A stretch of DNA of 64,000 nt from Pelargonium tetragonum (lineage: Eukaryota > Streptophyta > Magnoliopsida > Geraniales > Geraniaceae), in contig JAYMTL010000023.1 in assembly GCA_036897445.1 (NCBI GenBank), forward strand, positions 110,182-174,181. The letters are read 5' to 3'. The position numbers were made by a program, and so were the translations under genes. Position 1 is the first letter of the stretch, and each line of letters starts with the position of its first letter. Below are positions 23,911 through 36,259 of this stretch, piece by piece. The notes under the pieces are model-generated. The model made no database searches, was not told the origin of the DNA, and saw nothing but the letters and a program-made list of their open reading frames with translations.

Positions 23911-23950
23911 CGCTTGAACTCTTACTTAGTCCTTAAGGTAGCGAGTCCTT
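23911..23950 (+). pseudogene. LSU rRNA domain IV-like fragment
   Basis: TCCTTAAGGTAGCGA (23930-23944) equals the nearly universal LSU rRNA word TCCTAAGGTAGCGA with one inserted T. This word belongs to the helix 68-71 region that contacts the small subunit and the tRNAs. The bases before it, CGCTTGAACTCTTACTTAG, line up loosely with the conserved CGGCCGTAACTATAACGG, and CCTT follows as in the family. The similarity then stops on both sides, so no continuous LSU gene is present. Either this is a decayed copy, or it is one piece of a fragmented rRNA as in some algal, dinoflagellate and apicomplexan mitochondria. The inserted base in a universally fixed word favours decay. Confidence 0.4.
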
Positions 23951-25559
23951 TATCTTTATTAGTATTATAATCGAACCGGGTTAAGAATTTCTTTTGAAGC
24001 TATGCTTGATTGGAGTTACCTAGTTTACCCCTACTATATACTAGAAAACCCCTTGTTTTTAAAGCGAGCTCTTACTGGGGGTTAAAAAGACTCCTTATTA
24101 AGCTATGTCCGATAAGTAAGGCCCCGTGTTAACATGTTAACTAATGAGATTTGAGTCCTCGCCTTTTTTTTGACTATACTAAGGAAATTCAGGTCGTTTG
24201 TCGGAGAATGAGTCAGAAGATTTCATAATTTTTAGACACGGGGTTCTAACATATTAAAAGTTAACTCTTAGTTACGATACCAAAAGAGGCCAAAGGATAT
24301 TTCGAGGGAAGTTACCTGTTACTGCTAGGTTGACCGGTCCAGTTATAAATAAAAAAACTTGATTAAAGAGAGATATAATAACGAGTTTAATAAAAAAAAT
24401 CAGGAGCTTTGTAGCCGGAGAATCCAGAGGAACTCTAAAATTAATTTAAATTTAGTAGAATACAAAAAAATTAGAATTCTACAGAAAAGACTAGTTATTT
24501 GTGCAGTTTAAAGAGAGAGCCCTCTAATTAATTCTTACTTTCTGTTTTACATTAGTATTTTGTGACACTACTGGAGTCCATTTCTAGAGTTAAGGTTTAT
24601 TAAATTGACCGGATTTCCTATCCCTCAACAAGGAAACAAAAAAAGTTGCAGTTAAAATTAACTCCGTAAATATAATGCCTTGGTGTTTACGCTTTTCTGG
24701 TTTTATACTAGAACTACTCTCATCAGCAAAAGTTAATAAAAAAAAGTCTTCTAAATAAATCTAGAAAAATTCACTTTAGTTTTTGATCAAAGCTATCATC
24801 CAAAAAGTATAATGGTCCTTGACGAAAAAAATCGCTGCCAAATAACACAACATATTCTAGAGCTTTTTGAAGACTTTAAAGCCTAAAACTTTAATAACAA
24901 AATCTATCTAATTTTTGAGGTCTCGAGAAATTTTATACTCTGAGGAAACAAGGATATAATAATAACTTCTAAGTTAAAGAGTCTATAATTAACTTAACTT
25001 TCCAGTATTTGCCTCAATAAATTTCTTTGTTACTTTATATCTTAAGTTTTTTCTTCAAAGACATGCAAACAACTAGAAGCTGTTGCTTACTTTATGGATC
25101 TTTCTATGCGATCTCTTCCCCAGGTCCTTACTATCAAAAAAAAGTTGTAGGTTCCGAGTAAGACTTTTTTACCGATCCAGTAAAAGGTAATTCCTTAGTT
25201 TAGTTCTGAGCTATGCTTAGTATAAACTTTTCATATAGTAGACTCGTAGAGATCCCTCTTGCTTTTGCTTGACCCTTTTTAGCAACTGGATTTTTTTAAA
25301 TTACCATAGAATCCTATTTCTATTTATGCATTATCTAAGGTTTTATGGGTAAGCATTTCTATTCCCAATAGCATAATTTTCTTGAGAGTCCAATTGCTTC
25401 ATTTATTTAGATAAAGTACCCTTTTTAACAAAGTGCCGAGAAAGAATATATATAACAGTAAAGTTGCTGGAACAATAAATAGGACACAGTCCTGGTGTGT
25501 GAATATACTAACGAGTATCTAGAATTCTCATACCTATCAAGATCGAGCTGTTAGATCAC
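23951..25559. other. Non-coding stretch, no gene recognised
   Basis: No frame reaches 60 codons. The palindrome at 24128-24141 and its flanking complementary octamers are the only structure found. If the LSU-like piece at 23911 were part of a continuous LSU gene, the GACGGAAAGACCCC and GGATAACAGGC blocks should follow here. They do not. Confidence 0.55.
24128..24141. repeat. 14-bp perfect palindrome
   Basis: GTTAACATGTTAAC is self-complementary over 14 bases. About 100 bases further on, ACACGGGG (near 24237) is complementary to CCCCGTGT just upstream (near 24122). The palindrome could therefore sit inside a larger, imperfect fold. No gene is nearby. Confidence 0.6.
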
Positions 25560-25583
25560 GAGTAAATGAAACGGCCGCAGGTT
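25560..25583 (+). pseudogene. SSU rRNA central-region-like fragment
   Basis: ACGGCCGCAGGTT (25571-25583) equals the SSU rRNA word ACGGCCGCAAGGTT with one A missing, and GAGTA precedes it after a six-base interruption. In SSU rRNA this word lies just before the universal CTCAAA..GGAATTGACGG block, which is not found here. Downstream, CCGCAC and ACAAGTGG recall the next conserved block but are split by unrelated bases. It is a decayed copy if real. The match is short enough that chance remains possible. Confidence 0.25.
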
Positions 25584-28500
25584 CTGCCCTCTTAATAAGG
25601 CAAGTATACTAAGCCAATACTTTTTGAATGTTTCCGCACTATACTATTTGACAAGTGGAAACTTTAGGTAGCAGACCCCACTAAGATAGGGACTGGAGTC
25701 TTTCTAAATAGTGAATATAAAAGAACTAAAAAACTTTAATTTATTAAACTCATTATGATAAATTAGAGTCACTCTATCCTTTATTACCTTAAATTTGTAT
25801 TTCATATACCATAAAAAGAAACAAAACAAGGAAAACAAGAGCTTAATTTTATGTAACCTTTCTTAAACTTAAAGTGGAATCGTGGAAAACTTTCTTTCGC
25901 TGAATTAAACAGGAATAGCTATTATGTATTATATTGTATCTTTGATAGTCCGGATCTCCCTTTGCGAGATACCAAGCAAGTAGTGGGGCTTAAGCTAGCG
26001 AGGTATTCACGCGTATATATTTTTAACAAGTTACAGATATTTATGATAGAATAGATATATCTTGGTAATTCTTTTTAATTACTTGAATCGAACCGCCGGC
26101 ATTCTATTAAAACCAACTTTTTTTAGTTAGCACTCTTTAAATTATATATACAAAAATGCTAATTTTGGAGCTCTTAGCAAAGACAAGGGATTATTAGATC
26201 CACTGTAATATAAGTTCAACTTCATTTTTTATAAACCCGGTAGTACTAGAAGGGTTCCTTACGTAAAAGCAGCTAACTAGAGTCTTTTAAATAGGTAGGC
26301 GTTAATGAAGTCCTTCTTAATATGTATAAATCACAGGATATTTCTTGTTGAACCCGTAATGTCAAGGAGAAGTCTTAGTTTATCCCAGAGCATTTTCCAA
26401 GAATTTTGAACCACTTAAATACACTCTTTTTTCTTAGAAGTTTGTAAAAAGAACTTTTAACGTAATAAATAGCTTACCTTACTTTGCTTGTCTTTCCCTA
26501 AATGAACTAAGGGCAAGGCCCCCATAAAAGCCCAATTAAGAAGACTAAGGCAGAACCCTTTCTTCATAATATTAGTACAAAAAAGCACCTTAAGGGGCCC
26601 CGAAACACGCGTTTTCTATTTTAAAACTTTAGCAGGTAAGCTCGTTTTTTGTAAAGTAAAGAAGTCGTATTCACTAAAATCCTTTTTCTGTATGAAAGCT
26701 TCTTACTTTTACTAATCCGCACTTATCGCTTTAGGCTAGACTTCTCCTTGAGGAAAAGCAGATTATTAAGTAAGTATTTAATTTATAAGTAGAATTCCTT
26801 GATTATAACTCTTCCAAAAAAGCAAGAGATTAAAGAAAGAGTACTATGACAACTTGTTCAATAAATTATCTTTTGTTTTAGTAACCTAAAGCAATAGGAC
26901 CTCGAGGATTCCTAGTAAAAGGTTGTCGAAACAAGTATAACTTGGTATACAAAGACTTTTATAATAAAAGACTCCTTGTATGAGATAAGTTAACCACTAA
27001 ATTTTATTAGAAACTTGATGTAATAACCCTGCTCTTGCTCTTCTTTCTTCGTTTATAAACTTATTGATTTCAGAATGGCTTCCTTTCATTTTCATTTTTA
27101 ACCTTTCGAGAATCTTGAATTAATATGAAAGTGCAACAAAAAGCTTTTAGGGTATTATTATACTAACGGAATCGCTAGGATACTTTCGAAGTAGTGCAAT
27201 TCTTTTGTTTCATAAGCTAGGATTTTAAGAGTATGGAAATTTTTTGAGATAGAGAGGGGTTTGTATGTCAGGGTCAGGACGTTGCTTAATCTTGTACTGG
27301 ATTTCTTTTCATTTTATAGGGAAACCGTGCTTTATGCTCCTTTAGTTCAGTTCAGTGAACGCACCAATTCTATAGTATATAAAGACAAAACTTCCTTGTA
27401 ATTACTATCTACTTTTACAAGAATACGGGGCTTGACTAAGTATTATTTAAAATTGTGAAAGAGTTATATAAAAATATTAGAGACATTTTTGATTTCAGAA
27501 AAGGATTCCTTTTCCAAATAGGACTTCGGAAAAATAGTAAAGGCTAGCTTTTTCCACTAGGTTTTGGCTTATAAATTATATAGATAATATTAGATTTTTA
27601 GACCCGGCCCTCCTTGGCTTGTGAGAAAGTTCTAGTAAGGTATATCAAAGAGCTCTTAACAAACCCTCTAAGTAAGGCAATTCCTATTTTTGTAACTTAG
27701 AAACCTCTTCATAAATAAACTCAGCTATGCGCTTAAGCTAATAACAGTTTATAAGTCTCTTACTAGAGCTTCATAATAAAGGAATCCAAAAGCTAGGCAA
27801 TACGGCCCAACTATTAAAGACCAATTGAACAAAAAACTAAGCTACAAATTCCTTGAAAAGAAAATGTTCTTCACCAAGCCCAAAGCTAAAATACTAAATT
27901 GCACTTTATTACACATACTTCTAGAAATTCCCTATACGCTGTAATTATAGGAGAGAGAGGCTTCCTTTACACTATAAAGTCAAAATTAGAGTCCTAAATT
28001 TCTCACAAGTTTTCTAGCTAGTAAAAAGAAATTACTAATAAGGATATATGACCCCTTCTAAAAGTCTTTCCTAAAAACACCAATACCGAAATATTCGCAA
28101 AATCCTCATTTTTAAGTGAGACATTGTTAGTACATTACACAGAACTTATTAAATTCTATAGAATAAAAACTACAGTTTCCCCAGAGCCCCCTTGGATAGA
28201 GGCAAATCGGGAACCTACTTAAAAAAAGCTATATTATATACACGAATCTAAAACAAAAGTTAGGAGTAGATATTTCATCAATTGGGATAACTATTAAATT
28301 AAAAAGCATCCTTAAACTCAATAACTTCTTCCTGAAATTTTGAAAGCTTAGACACAATAAATGGATAATAACAAATTACAAAAACCTAAAGCCGAATACC
28401 GAGACCTAAAAATCCCGCTTTCTGAATTCCTAAATTTCTCATTCCTAAAATAAAGGAACCCTAAAAGCTCTCTTTATAGATTGTAGTATTTGAAAGCAAA

Positions 28501-31500
28501 AACTTCAACCTTTTCCGTAGGACTTCGGCTCTTGTATAAACCCTTTTCTTAAGTATAAGCCCTCTCTTGCCTTTTTGGGGAAACCCCACGCACGGAAGAA
28601 TTTCCTTCGGGTACAATTCTCGTTTTCCTCCAAACTTCTATAAGTGTCCGTATATAGAGAGAACCCCTTTTTCGTTTTCTTTTTGCTAGGCCTTCCGTAA
28701 TCCTAGGTAAGTCTTAGGCTTTACCTTTCGATAAAAAATGGGCAAATAGAGTCTTTCGTACAAAAAAAAATGAGCTAAAAGTGAAAAGGACTCCCTTAAT
28801 AAACTTTAGAGTCAAACGGAAAAGGCACGGTTTACTCTTCTTTGTATTTGGAATCATTACAATACAGATTGACCAGAGCTGTATGTCCCCACTTCTTATT
28901 AGAAAAAAGAGATTCGGGATTAGAAACTTAACAGTAAGGCCCTTTTTACATTCTATCTGGATCCCAATAACTCAGCAAAAGGGAATCCTCATATGCTCTT
29001 GTAAAAAGGATTCAATGCAATAAAAAGGGCTCTTAAAAAAGAGGGTTCCCTATTATTTGTTGTACTTTTTAATAAAATGATTTTTAAGGGATCCTTAATT
29101 ACTGCGGGTTGGGTTTTTTCTTTCCCTTTATACTATCCTATGCAACTTGGAACCTGCGACGTCAGAGCAACTACCTTTTTTAATAAAGATGCCTTCCACT
29201 AGTAAATAAACTTGTGTTGATACCCCTTCCTGTTATTTTTTCTAAATAGCTGTTAAAATCACTTTATGTCGTAACCCCTAGGAAAGTTTTTGAGTTTTAA
29301 AATAAAGATTAATGAGAATGATATTGCGAGGGCCTTCTATAAAACCCGGGCGTTCTAGAATCTGGTAGATAGCTGTCAGTCCAGTCTGTTTACCTTAAGT
29401 TTGCCCACTTCTAAGCTTTTTAGAGCTCCAGTTTCCTTTACAATCTTCTTCTTAACCAAGGTTCTTATAGTATCGGCCTTACTTTACGATTTGAGTAGCT
29501 CTTAAAGTTTCTTTAACGCCTAAATAGGGACTCCCCCTTTTTTCAAATCAAAATAAAAAAGAGTAGCTTTCTAGATTTGAAAAAGGTAAAAATATCGTGT
29601 TGACAAAACCAACAGAATTCTGAGTTTTTACTCAGAAGAAGTAGAGTTCATTTCTCATCTATGCTTTTATGCTTTTCGGAGGGTTTGTCACCTGTCTTAT
29701 CGAAAAAACTTGTAAATGAAGAAATTAAGGGCAATCCTAAAAAGGTGAGGAGATCTAAACAAAAGGGACCCCCGCGCAAAAGATTTACTTATCTTCAAGT
29801 AGACCCAGTGAAAGATAAAGGAGAAGTATATTACTATTTTGTACTTGTGTCTTATAATTATAATAAGTAGATAGCTTTAGATACATAAAAAATTTCTCTT
29901 TTTCTAAATTCACCCAAAACCAACTGCCTTAGCATTAGGCTTTGAATGAGGCTTTAGGAACTTGTTTGTTTACAGATCCCGTGAATTATGAATCTCAGAA
30001 TAGCAATAGATAAAGAGACCTGTCTTCCTCTTAAAATCTTTCCCAGGATTCCGGATTACCTTAACTTCCGCAGAAGATTCAAGGAAGGCGCGCGGTCTAG
30101 ACTCAGTATTATTTGTACCTCATTTTTTACAAAAGCTTGTACTTGCATTTCGATCTATGAAAAAGGCAAGAGCTCTTCCTCAAGAATTGTATTATCACTT
30201 TAAGCCCCATTTATGCCTAGTGTTTACTTTACAAGAAACAAAACTTGAGTTTAACTGCCCCGTAATCCGGTATGGAACAAAAAATGAAATTCTGCGGGGG
30301 CCCTTATTCCTATATGTTAACTTGTTTCATACACATCTGTACTAGAGAATCTCGTTTATCTATGAATAACAAAGATATTTGTACGATATTTCACTCTCTA
30401 AACTCTAAGCGGGAAAATTTTTAAGGGAACCCCTTAATCCGGGGAGTAGAAAAGTTGTTAACTTGAACGAAACATATTCCGCTTTTGGAAATTGTATGGT
30501 AAAAAACCTATATCTAATTTACGTTGCTTTTTATAGCTTTAGAACCAACTAAGGTCGTTGTTTTTAGAGGGATACCAAACCCTGTTCTGAGACTTTTTCT
30601 TCGTTGTACTTATTGAAAAGCCTAAAGCAACCCTATCTGGGATTAAAATTTTCCTGCGCTACAATAAATATTAACTCTAAAAAAAACTTTGAACGAGGAT
30701 AAACTTCATAAGGAAAATCTTTCGCTCTCGTTATAGCTTTATTGGCCTCAGAAAAATAGGTATACTACTTCCGCATATCTAGTAACAAACACATGTATTT
30801 AAAAAGAAAAAAGTTTTTCTTGGCTGAGAAATAAAAAGGATTCAATAGAGATTAGGGTTTTCAAGACATGATAAATATCATACCAATTTTATAAATAAGA
30901 TACAACCAAGATTTTATACACCTAAGAGGTAGCAAAACAAAATGAAGAAGCCTTATCCCCTATATTTAAAAAGTCCCGGGCTAAGGAAGTTTAACACAAA
31001 AAAAGTCTGGATAATCCATTACTAAGTTAAGAGGAATCCTTTTTCGTATAACATATACTTTGTATTCTACAGGTAAAGGCGTCCGGATATGCTCCACCTA
31101 AATAATAATTCCTCCTTAAAAACTCTAGCGAACTTAAACCTAAATTGATGGTGTCCGATCGAGCATATATATATACTGAAAACTAATTAACCGCTTTATC
31201 TGAAAAATGAAAAAGGATTTCTACTGGCTGCTCGACTGCCTAAACGTTTATAAAAACTTTCACTTACTGTTTAACTGTAAAAGACCCTTATACTCTATAA
31301 ACTTCGGAAAACTTTTTGACAAGTTTTTTAGAGAACTAGACGACGCTCTCTTAAAAGCAATGTACTAGAGTAGGACTAGAACAGCTTTTTATTTAACTAA
31401 AATCACCTCCAATTTTTTAGTAGATCTTTTGCCCTATATTTTGCTAGAAGAATAGAAGTATCAAAGCAGAATTGGGTGAGGAAAGTGGGTCCCAAATACC

Positions 31501-34320
31501 AAAAAAGAAAATTAGGTTGTCGACTTGAACCCCTGAATTGAAAATCTTTTTGGTTTTGTACACTGTAAAAACAATAAAACTGAATTTGTTAATAGAAAGG
31601 CAGTTCCAAGAATCATAATCAATGTATGCTATATAGCAAAAAGAATAAAAAGGGTCTTTATAGCAACCTCTTGATACCTGACAGATACTGGTGTATTGCC
31701 TATTCCTAAGTATTGTCTTACTCTAAGAGGCTTTACTAACTGGAAAGTATATTGTATAGAGTTTTCCTAATTTAAATCTTAGGGTCCTTCATAAGAAAAA
31801 GGGTAATTACTCAAGGTCTTAAACCCACTCTATTAATAAATAGAAGTTACACTCAGTATTGTAAAAAGAGCTCGCTCAATAAGTTTCAAAGTTTTATTAG
31901 TGAGAACCGGTTGTATTTACATCAGGAGTTCATCTTATTTTGAAATCCCTCCAAAAGAGAGAAAACAGGAAGTTTATTCCATATTCTGGTTTATGAAAAC
32001 GAACTTGTTAACAAAGCGGAAGCTCTTAAACAGGGTAAGTTAGACTATATGAATTAAATATTAATACTACGGAACGGGGCTTCCCAGAAAAATAAAGGAA
32101 ATTAGAAAGGGAATCCCTGGGATGCTTTAACTTAGTTAAAAGAAGTGTTTTTTATATTCTTTTTCTGCCAGTCTTAGTTACATAAAGCAGATATTACTAA
32201 ATTATAGTTGGGGTAAAAGAGAATTTTATACTTGACTTGAGAGAGTTTTAGCTTCATATTAATGTATTAAAAAGAGTCTTGTACTAGGTGTTGAGCCCGT
32301 TTTAACAAAAAGGATTTAAATAAAGGTTAGCCTTATTAGCCCTGTAATTTAACAAGTAAAAGAAAGTTAGTGCATAGATTGTTTATAGAAGAGTGATTTA
32401 TGGCAATATGCAATTATTGACGCTACATTAGTAGGAATTGGGTCCTCTTATTACCAGAATACTTATAGAATTTAGAAGAGAATCTCATTAAGAGATACCC
32501 GAACTAGAAAACCGAAGTGCCTAGAGCTACGAGAGACTCTCCTTTAAGAATCTTTTAGAATTAAGAAAAGCTAATCGAGTAAAAGGGCACATTTTCCAGA
32601 TTTGCTATGACAAAGACTCATTAAATTCTCTAACCTGCCTCTCACTCTTATTCAAAGCTTCTTTCTTATGCCTACTACTTCTCGATTCGTAGCAAACAAA
32701 GGTAAGACCCCCACTTTCCGCTAATAATTCTTTAGAAAAAGGGGAAATGCCTGTAAAAAGGAGGTGGAATCAAAAAGGTAAGGGATTCCTCTATAAATTC
32801 TTCAATTGATAAGCCAGCAAACCCTTGAATAAAAGTATACAGGGAATACCTTGGAAAGGAATAACAAGAATTAATAAACGCAATTCCTTTACCGGTTTAC
32901 ACGGATGAATACTACAATCTTGAACACCTTTACCTACACAGAAGAACTAATTCAACTTGTCAAGCTAGCTCGCCGACTGCTAAGAGAAGAGATTTAGAGT
33001 GGTTCTATTCTAAAGGAATTTGTACAATTTACCTCTTATAAAGATAACATATTATCTGCAATGCATGTCATCATAAGCCAAAGGAACTAATAAGCATCTC
33101 CACCTCTGCCTTGTTTAGAACAATTACTCCTAGGAATCTACTCTCACAAAGATCTCTGTTCTCCTAAGCACTTGGTTTTAAGCTCCATTAGACTTGAAAG
33201 TGAGAGTCCTGTACTATCATAAAGTCAAGTTAAAGAATACGAATACTAAAAATCGGTTTCTATATTAGCTTAGCTATCTATTCCATCTCTTATCCTGCAA
33301 CACCTGCAATCAGCTTAGCTTAGATCGTCTAGTCTAGAGAATCTGGTTCAAGTTAAGGCTTTCAAAGATACCTGAATACATTACCGGAATCAATCCTATC
33401 TAAGGTAAATTCCTATAGCGGATACCTAAGCAACAAGAGCCTACCGCAAGGAATACAAATTCTCAAGAATACAAGAACTAAGAGCTACAATCCCATGATT
33501 AAGAGTGCTATATTGTTGTATCTTCCTAAACTGTTAGAGAATCCGTTATTCCTTTAGCAACTGCTTTCACTTCCATTAAGACCATTAATTAAGGTAAGGA
33601 TTAACTTTACCATTAGAATTATCATACTTCTTTCCTAACCTAATAAGGGTTAAATGCCAAGAATACAAAGCCCTGCTAGTAGAGTTTACACTTGGGACTT
33701 CAGAATCCGTTAATGCTTAGACTATAAGGGTTTTGTTAGGATATTGACTCCTCCAATTAATTATCCCTGTTAGACTAGAATCACCAGCTTATATCGGATC
33801 AATCTGTACTTACCATAAGGAAGTGCTCCTGCTACAACAAATAGAATTAGGTAGGAATATATTCCAAAGAACAAACGTTACCTTAAGGTCAGGGCTTGTA
33901 TAGCTATAGCGGGACTCCTATAAGTATATTACTCTAAATGAATACTATTACTACTAGAATACAATAGATAGGAAGACTAGAACTCTTAACAATAAGAAGG
34001 CTAAGACAAGCCTAATTACAATACTAGCTATTAAGACTTATGTTTATATAAGTATAGAGAAGAGTATAGCTCCTCTACTAAGATATAGAAACATGAATAA
34101 GAGGTTGGTGGTATACTATAAAATGAAGTAAGATCGCTTAGTTTGTTAAAATTTCCTGCGTTGTATTAGTAAGAGAGCTACTCCTTCCATTTTTATTCCA
34201 ATTCGTTTATATATAGATTGGAGAAAGGGTTTCAATTCCTTATGATATAATTGGGTAACCAATTCTTAATTATTAAACAACTCCTAAAAAGGCTTTCAGA
34301 ACTCTAAAATCACTTTCAGA
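25584..34320. other. Non-coding stretch with a loose cluster of short plus-strand frames
   Basis: Between 28781 and 30345 four plus-strand frames of 62-80 codons follow one another: 28781-29023 (GTG start), and 29661-29870, 29988-30203 and 30157-30345 (ATG starts). All are rich in Lys and Arg, and the second holds GNPKKVRRSKQKGPPRKR. None is recognised, and a chance cluster is the simplest reading. From about 32.9 to 34.1 kb the DNA has fewer homopolymer runs than its surroundings. CCCGGG occurs near 29345 and 30975. Confidence 0.5.
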
Positions 34321-34383
34321 ATATAAGACGAGTTTGAACCTATTACTAACGATTCAAGAGGCCTGTGCTCTACCGCTTTATAT
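34321..34383 (-). pseudogene. tRNA-like relic
   Basis: On the minus strand GCGGTAGAGCAC resembles the 3' half of a tRNA D arm, and AATAGGTTCAAACTC resembles a T arm about 30 bases later. The outermost bases ATATAA/TTATAT can pair. The 5' half of the D arm is missing, the presumed anticodon region CAGGCCTCTTGAATCG does not form a stem, and the T stem is not paired. It could be a truncated tRNA gene. I cannot assign an anticodon with confidence. Confidence 0.2.
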
Positions 34384-34755
34384 TAAACAGTCTTTTTTTA
34401 AGTATTTGCCTTAATAAAGTCAAAACAGACATAGACTTATTTTAAAGTGATTGAGACCTTGTTTATAGTTAGGGAAATCCCTGATGTGGGGTATCCCGGA
34501 GCCTTTGCTAAAAATAACTACAAGGAACTAGAGGAATTGTCCTTAAACCTCTATTAACAAGTATAACTACTGTAGAATAGAAGATATAATAACTACAATA
34601 AGTACAGGCTATAAGGCCCATAGGAAAGACTCCCTAAGGATGGTAGGGTCTAGTGAAATTTTGGCCGGGTTAAGACTTATTAAAAAAGGAAAAGTCGCCG
34701 CAGGATTAATCTTGGGAACAGGGGGTTTCCAATAAGTTAATACAATACTAAAAAA

Positions 34756-35109
34756 ATGCTACAATCACTTAGACTTAGATATAAGAATTCTTTTGAAAGA
34801 CGAGAGCTCGAACAAATAAGAGAACGTACCCTATATTTTAATAAAAGCAGTTCTTCTATAATACAAAAGGGAATTCCCTTTTCAGAAGGGGCAAGAGCAC
34901 TCTTAGATGTCCCTTTTTATAGGCAGTGGTCCTATAAGTTTATTCTTGGAAGCTCTGGATCTCCATTTACAGGGCACCCCTTGTCAGTACACAGCAACTT
35001 CATTTTCTTTTGCAATCCTATCGCTTTGTTCCTTCCTACTGATAGACACTTGTCTTATAAAGTTATAAGGAAACTCCCAAATCACTTTATTTTTAAACTC
35101 TTAAAGTGA
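34756..35109 (+). CDS. Longest open frame, 117 codons, product unknown
   Basis: This is the longest ATG-to-stop frame in the window. A TAA lies only five codons before the ATG, so this start is forced. The predicted protein is basic, with a charged N-terminal third (for example RRELEQIRER near residues 16-25) and a hydrophobic, aromatic C-terminal part. I see no membrane helix, no signal peptide and no recognisable family motif. From composition I expect roughly 0.4 frames of this length by chance, so length alone is not evidence of a gene. No ribosome-binding purine run and no neighbouring gene support it. It stops at TGA; if TGA coded for Trp, as in many mitochondria, the frame would continue about 17 codons to a TAA. 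A random frame is the most likely explanation. Confidence 0.12.
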   Translation: MLQSLRLRYKNSFERRELEQIRERTLYFNKSSSSIIQKGIPFSEGARALLDVPFYRQWSYKFILGSSGSPFTGHPLSVHSNFIFFCNPIALFLPTDRHLSYKVIRKLPNHFIFKLLK

Positions 35110-36238
35110 GTGAGCAAGCTAGTTTTTAAGTCCTATAAAGCGCTTCTTTTTCTATAATTCTTTAGATCTTGTTCCTTTTTGTAGCTAGAATTGTCCTATT
35201 GAAATATATAGAAATAGAATCTCGTTATTGTATTACTCTTTTATTGGTTAGATATTTATAGGTTGTATTATTTGTTAAGGATAATTCCTCGAATACAGAG
35301 TGAAAAACTTTGACTTACTCTTAAAGAAACTCTTAGGTGCGCGCAGTCAAATAATAATGGATAATAAAAGGGAAAAGATAGAGACATAAAAAATTCTTTT
35401 GTAGAGGTAGAGGTTCTAGTGGCCTCAATTTTGAACTTCCGATCCTTCTCGAGTAATTAAGATTTTTACGTCTTACTAGTGCCTAATAAAAGCAAGATCC
35501 AGAGCAGGTTTTTGACTTTTTACTTAGGGCAGAGCCCCGGAATGGGTATTCTATCGGACTAGGGGTAACTTTCAAGTACAAGTAAGGGAGATACTACCTG
35601 AGATTTTGTACTATGTTAATTCGTATAAGTAAGATAAGAATCTCCTATCTTTTATTTCATTTAAGAGGGAAGGTCTTTCTTTATTCAGGGTTCTCCCGGG
35701 GAATGATTTTCTTCTATTTAATCTTTCGGTATTTTCTGTCAAGGAGCTTAATGAATTGATTTGAATTTAGTTAAATAGACAAATCTTTAAAAACAGGGGC
35801 TTGACGTTATAGTAATCCCAAGGAATCCGGAAAAACTTTTTCAAATAAAGGGTGTTCTTATCCATTAGTATGTAACCTCGTAAAAAGGAGAGTTGTCAGT
35901 TCATTTTTATATTATAGATAAGGGCTTGAATCTACCTTGTTTTGTATTTTATATATTAAGACTTTGAGGCAGTATTGGTCATAGCTTGTACCTGCTCTTT
36001 CCTAAAAAAAAGACATTTTAAAATTTTTCTTGCCGTACCCTTTTGCTTCTAAGGGTAGGCTTTATCTCTTTATAAAAAAAATGTCCTACTCTGAGTTTTA
36101 AAATAATCACAATCTTGTAATGAATCCTGCACAAAATCCATGGAAATAGTATGTAAACAATTTCGGAATTCACTAATAACTACTTAAGATTTTGAATGTG
36201 GAAGTAAAGAAACTCCTTGTTTACAAGGATACAAAATA

Positions 36239-36259
36239 CCTTAAAGGCCCCCTTTAAGG
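36239..36259. repeat. 9-bp perfect hairpin
   Basis: CCTTAAAGG (36239-36247), loop CCC, CCTTTAAGG (36251-36259). An alternative overlapping fold pairs CCCCC with the GGGGG that follows. It is a compact hairpin in non-coding DNA and has no terminator T-run. Confidence 0.7.
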
